Origin: an uncultured Lachnospiraceae bacterium
Lineage (GTDB): Bacteria; Bacillota; Clostridia; Lachnospirales; Lachnospiraceae
Length of the DNA: 16,750 nucleotides
NCBI GenBank assembly: GCA_902803745.1
Contig: CADCRB010000138.1
Location: forward strand, 1 to 16,750
Reading direction: 5' to 3'
The notes below the pieces were generated by a model. The model had not been told where the DNA came from. It worked only from the letters and a program-made list of their open reading frames with translations, and searched no databases. This document shows positions 13,937 to 16,750 of the stretch, one piece after another. Within the stretch, counting starts at the first letter, position 1; each line of letters opens with the position of its first letter. Made by a program: the position numbers and the translations under genes.

Positions 13937-14857
13937 ATGCCGGAAGAAAAGACCCTTCTGATTATGGCTGCGGGAATGGGAAGCCGATACGGCGGAATGA
14001 AGCAGATAGATCATGTGGATGACGAGGGTGATAAGATAATAGATTTTTCTATTTATGATGCGATACAGGCGGGTTTTGATAAAGTAGTATTTGTGATAAA
14101 GCGGGAAAACCTTGAGATTTTCAAGAGGGAGATAGGAGACAGGATAGAGAGTTATATCCGAGTAGAGTATGCTTTTCAGGAACTGGATAATATACCTGAG
14201 GGATATTTTGTTCCTGAGGGGAGAGAAAAACCCTGGGGAACAGCACATGCGGTTTTGTCTGCAAAAGATGTGGTAAATGGCCCTTTTGCCGTGATAAACG
14301 CGGATGATTTTTATGGTAGAAGTGCTTTTAAGATGGCCTATGATTTCCTTGCAGGTACTTCCGACGGGCATTTTGCTACTGTAGCCTATGAGCTGAAGAA
14401 TACACTTACCGAAAACGGGACCGTATCGAGAGGTATATGCTATGTTTCGCCAGATCAGTTTTTGGAGAAGGTTGTAGAGCGGACAAAGATAAGGCAGGCG
14501 GGTGCAGATGCCGAATACACGGATGATGAAGGCGCGACATGGAATCATATTTCTGGAGATGCGGCAACGAGCATGAATTTCTGGTGCTTTTCATCGGATT
14601 TCATAGGAAAGATTGAAGAGCACTTTGAAAGATTTCTTGCTAATGACTTGCCGAAGGACCCGATGAAAGCAGAATGCTATCTTCCGACTGTAGTGTCCAA
14701 TCTTCTGAGTGAGGGAAAATGCGATGTGAAGATAATCAGAACGTCGGAAAAATGGCATGGGATAACCTACAAGGAGGATAAACCGGCTTTGGTTTCTGCA
14801 ATAAAGGCGATGAAAGAAAACGGGGTATATCCAAGGGTTCTTTGGAATGAGAAATAA
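13937..14857 (+). CDS. Sugar-phosphate nucleotidyltransferase-like protein
   Basis: A 306-residue Rossmann-type NTP transferase (GlmU/RfbA/GalU superfamily). The nucleotide-binding signature is LLIMAAGMGSRYGGMKQ (residues 7-23), with Arg17 and Lys22 in the expected catalytic places. PWGTAHAV (99-106) and the metal-binding NADDFYG (121-127) follow. It belongs to a clade of bacterial nucleotidyltransferases recognised by the GSRYGGMKQID opening, whose sugar substrate has not, to my knowledge, been fixed. The C-terminal half (FWCFSSDFIGKIEEHFERFL, then EKWHGITYKEDKP) completes the single domain; there is no left-handed helix acetyltransferase domain as in GlmU. It starts immediately after the DUF2971 stop, so the two are co-translated. 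The superfamily is certain; the substrate is not. Confidence 0.88.
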   Translation: MPEEKTLLIMAAGMGSRYGGMKQIDHVDDEGDKIIDFSIYDAIQAGFDKVVFVIKRENLEIFKREIGDRIESYIRVEYAFQELDNIPEGYFVPEGREKPWGTAHAVLSAKDVVNGPFAVINADDFYGRSAFKMAYDFLAGTSDGHFATVAYELKNTLTENGTVSRGICYVSPDQFLEKVVERTKIRQAGADAEYTDDEGATWNHISGDAATSMNFWCFSSDFIGKIEEHFERFLANDLPKDPMKAECYLPTVVSNLLSEGKCDVKIIRTSEKWHGITYKEDKPALVSAIKAMKENGVYPRVLWNEK

Positions 14858-14928
14858 GAAGTGTTTCTTCAGGATGTAAACTCGATCCGGAAATCGGAAG
14901 GAAGGCAATTTACGGAGAGTAAAGATAC

Positions 14929-16485
14929 ATGAAGAGAGATAATATCCTCATATTGGATTTTGGAGGGCAGTACAATCAGTTAATCGCCAGACGGGTAAGG
15001 GAATGTCATGTATACTGTGAGGTTCATTCGTATGATATGTCTATGTCGGACATTAAAGCCATGGAGCCGAAGGGAATGATACTCACAGGCGGACCGAATT
15101 CGGTATATGATCCCGCTTCGCCTCATGCGGCCCAAGAGCTTTTTTCTTTGGGCATTCCAATCCTCGGTATCTGCTATGGGGCGCAGATATTGGCTTATCA
15201 ACTGGGTGGAAAGGTGTCACCCGCTTTGAAATCCGAATATGGAAAGACAAATACTGTTGTTGACAACAGCCAGATTATATTCAAAGGATGGAATGAAACA
15301 TCTGTAGCGTGGATGAGTCATACCGACTATATTGAAAGAGCACCGGATGGTTTTACGATTACGGGTCATACCGGAGACTGCCCAGTTGCTGCAATGCAGG
15401 ATGAGGGCAGGAGATTCTATGCGGTACAGTTCCACCCTGAGGTAGTGCATACCGACGAGGGAATGAAGCTTTTCAGGAATTTCGTATATGATATTTGTGG
15501 CTGTAAGGGCGATTGGAAAATGTCCTCTTTTATTGACAGTACGGTATCACAGATAAAAAATCAGGTTGGAGATGGAAAGGTACTGCTTGGACTATCCGGA
15601 GGGGTAGACTCTTCGGTGGCAGCGGCCTTATTATCACGAGCCATAGGAAGGCAGCTTACATGCGTCTTTGTAGACCATGGGCTACTAAGAAAAAACGAGG
15701 CAGATGAAGTAAAATCCGTGTTTGGCCCCGATGGTTCCTTTGATCTCAACTTTGTCCACATTGATGCATCGGATCATTTTTACAGTAAATTGGCGGGAAT
15801 AGAGGAGCCCGAAAATAAGCGCAAGATCATCGGTGCGGAATTTATAAACGTGTTTGAGAAGGAAGCAAAAAAGATCGGCGAAGTGGATTTTCTTGCGCAG
15901 GGAACGATATATCCGGATGTAATAGAATCAGGTCTCGGAAAATCCGCAACAATAAAATCGCATCATAATGTAGGGGGACTGCCGGATCATGTGGATTTTA
16001 AGGAGATCATAGAACCTTTGCGCATGCTGTTTAAGGATGAGGTCCGAGAAGTGGGCATGAAACTTGGAATTCCGGAAAAGCTTGTGAACAGACAACCCTT
16101 TCCGGGGCCTGGACTCGGTGTACGAATAATAGGAGAAGTAACTCCTGAAAAAGTCCGTATCGTACAGGAAGCGGACGCAATTTACAGAGAGGAGATCGAT
16201 AGAGCTTTAGAACAAGATCCGGATGCACGTTGGAAACCTGCCCAATACTATGCGGCGCTTACAAATCTACGATCTGTAGGTGTAATGGGCGACGGAAGAA
16301 CATATGATCATGCCATAGCTTTAAGGGCGGTTATCACTACGGATTTTATGACGGCGACAGCGGCGCCAATCCCCTGGGATGTTTTGACTCATGCATCCGA
16401 CAGGATAGTGAATGAGGTAAAAGGAATTAACAGGGTCTTCTATGACTGTACCTCGAAACCTCCCGCAACCGTTGAATTAGAATAG
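14929..16485 (+). CDS. guaA: GMP synthase (glutamine-hydrolysing)
   Basis: A 518-residue enzyme converting XMP, glutamine and ATP to GMP, the last step of guanine nucleotide synthesis. The N-terminal class I amidotransferase domain has the nucleophile Cys82 in GICYGAQ and the His169/Glu171 pair in QFHPEVVH. The ATP-pyrophosphatase domain opens with the PP-loop SGGVDSS (223-229), and the C-terminal dimerisation domain includes RQPFPGPGLGVRI and ends KPPATVELE. Length is normal for the family. The ATG at 14929 is preceded by GGAG (14914-14917), 11 bases away. The 71-base gap from the upstream gene holds no clear promoter or purine riboswitch, so guaA may be read from the upstream run or from a promoter I could not recognise. 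Confidence 0.98.
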   Translation: MKRDNILILDFGGQYNQLIARRVRECHVYCEVHSYDMSMSDIKAMEPKGMILTGGPNSVYDPASPHAAQELFSLGIPILGICYGAQILAYQLGGKVSPALKSEYGKTNTVVDNSQIIFKGWNETSVAWMSHTDYIERAPDGFTITGHTGDCPVAAMQDEGRRFYAVQFHPEVVHTDEGMKLFRNFVYDICGCKGDWKMSSFIDSTVSQIKNQVGDGKVLLGLSGGVDSSVAAALLSRAIGRQLTCVFVDHGLLRKNEADEVKSVFGPDGSFDLNFVHIDASDHFYSKLAGIEEPENKRKIIGAEFINVFEKEAKKIGEVDFLAQGTIYPDVIESGLGKSATIKSHHNVGGLPDHVDFKEIIEPLRMLFKDEVREVGMKLGIPEKLVNRQPFPGPGLGVRIIGEVTPEKVRIVQEADAIYREEIDRALEQDPDARWKPAQYYAALTNLRSVGVMGDGRTYDHAIALRAVITTDFMTATAAPIPWDVLTHASDRIVNEVKGINRVFYDCTSKPPATVELE

Positions 16486-16566
16486 TCACAAATGTCATAG
16501 GGCAAAGCAGATTATCCTCCGAGAGGTAAACTGTCTTAGCCTCTAAGAATTAAATAAAACAATAGT

Positions 16567-16620
16567 AACAGACCTTGAAAAGGACTAAAGAGACCCCTTT
16601 CCAAGGTCTGTTCTTTTGTT
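16567..16620 (+). terminator. Intrinsic terminator after guaA
   Basis: AACAGACCTTG (16567-16577) pairs with CAAGGTCTGTT (16602-16612). After one A/C mismatch, AAAGG (16579-16583) pairs with CCTTT (16596-16600), giving 16 pairs around a 12-base loop. TCTTTTGTTT-type sequence follows on the plus strand. The minus strand also has a T-rich flank (complement of 16548-16564), so it may act in both directions. Confidence 0.9.
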
Positions 16621-16750
16621 TATTAATCCTTGTAGTATAAGGCGTTGATGGGATTTATGACTCTTATTTTAGAGCCTTTTACAGATAACCATTTGCCTTA
16701 TATGTAGCATAGAACGCTATCTACAGAGTCATATATCTGATATAACCATA
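16621..16750. other. Terminal stretch without an intact gene
   Basis: No open frame with a start is present. On the minus strand 16623-16697 reads without stops and ends SKIRVINPINALYYKD before a TAA, but an in-frame stop lies directly upstream and there is no start codon. It may be the decayed end of a convergent gene or chance. Several inverted repeats occur: TATGACTCT (16656-16664) with AGAGTCATA (16725-16733), TATAAGGC (16636-16643) with GCCTTATA (16695-16702), and a local hairpin TGTAG/CTACA plus ATAG/CTAT within 16703-16725. Confidence 0.35.

Noticed and set aside
13805..14548. 247-codon minus-strand open frame opposite the nucleotidyltransferase
   Set aside because: It is antisense to strongly conserved motifs and has no start context.
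14858..14928. Purine riboswitch or PurR site ahead of guaA
   Set aside because: Only 71 bases are available, and no aptamer-like three-way junction or terminator is seen.
16474..16565. Direct repeat of the guaA 3' end as an integration scar
   Set aside because: A GAATTAAATAAA stretch near 16547 only loosely resembles the guaA end (GAATTAGAATAG). There is no exact repeat within the window.

Overview
The window is chromosomal DNA from a low-to-middle GC Firmicute, most likely a Lachnospiraceae member of the Butyrivibrio/Pseudobutyrivibrio/Roseburia kind. The signs are strong AGGAGG ribosome sites, a lipoprotein-anchored CUT1 sugar transporter without its own ATPase, paired cytoplasmic xylosidases (GH43 and GH120), and an FtsH with a Gly/Asn-rich N-terminal tail. 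The genus is an inference from gene content, not from a marker gene.

Left part (1-8132): a xylo-oligosaccharide uptake and hydrolysis locus. A truncated YesL-type membrane protein gene (minus strand) diverges from an ABC transporter operon: solute-binding lipoprotein, a GC-rich hairpin, then two permeases. An AraC-family regulator gene converges on the second permease with only 5 bases between them. It diverges from a GH43 beta-xylosidase/arabinofuranosidase gene, which is followed by a long imperfect hairpin and a GH120 beta-xylosidase gene. The likely scheme is that oligosaccharides are bound outside, imported by the permeases with a shared ATPase encoded elsewhere, and trimmed to pentoses in the cytoplasm by GH43 and GH120. 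The AraC protein probably acts as the sugar-responsive switch.

Right part (8133-16750): a plus-strand housekeeping run. A near-consensus promoter lies so close to the ftsH start codon that the mRNA should be nearly leaderless. Then come ftsH, glgX (8-base overlap), a HypB-like nickel-insertion GTPase, a compact DUF2971 protein, a sugar-nucleotidyltransferase-like protein (no gap) and guaA. A strong intrinsic terminator closes the run. The last 130 bases hold no intact gene, only a possible decayed gene end on the minus strand and several small inverted repeats.

I saw no RNA gene, CRISPR array, insertion sequence or phage gene, and nothing I would call a new system. The most useful leads are the near-leaderless ftsH, the two intergenic hairpins in the xylan locus, the GH120 insertion between its catalytic residues, and the isolated HypB with an altered G4 motif.
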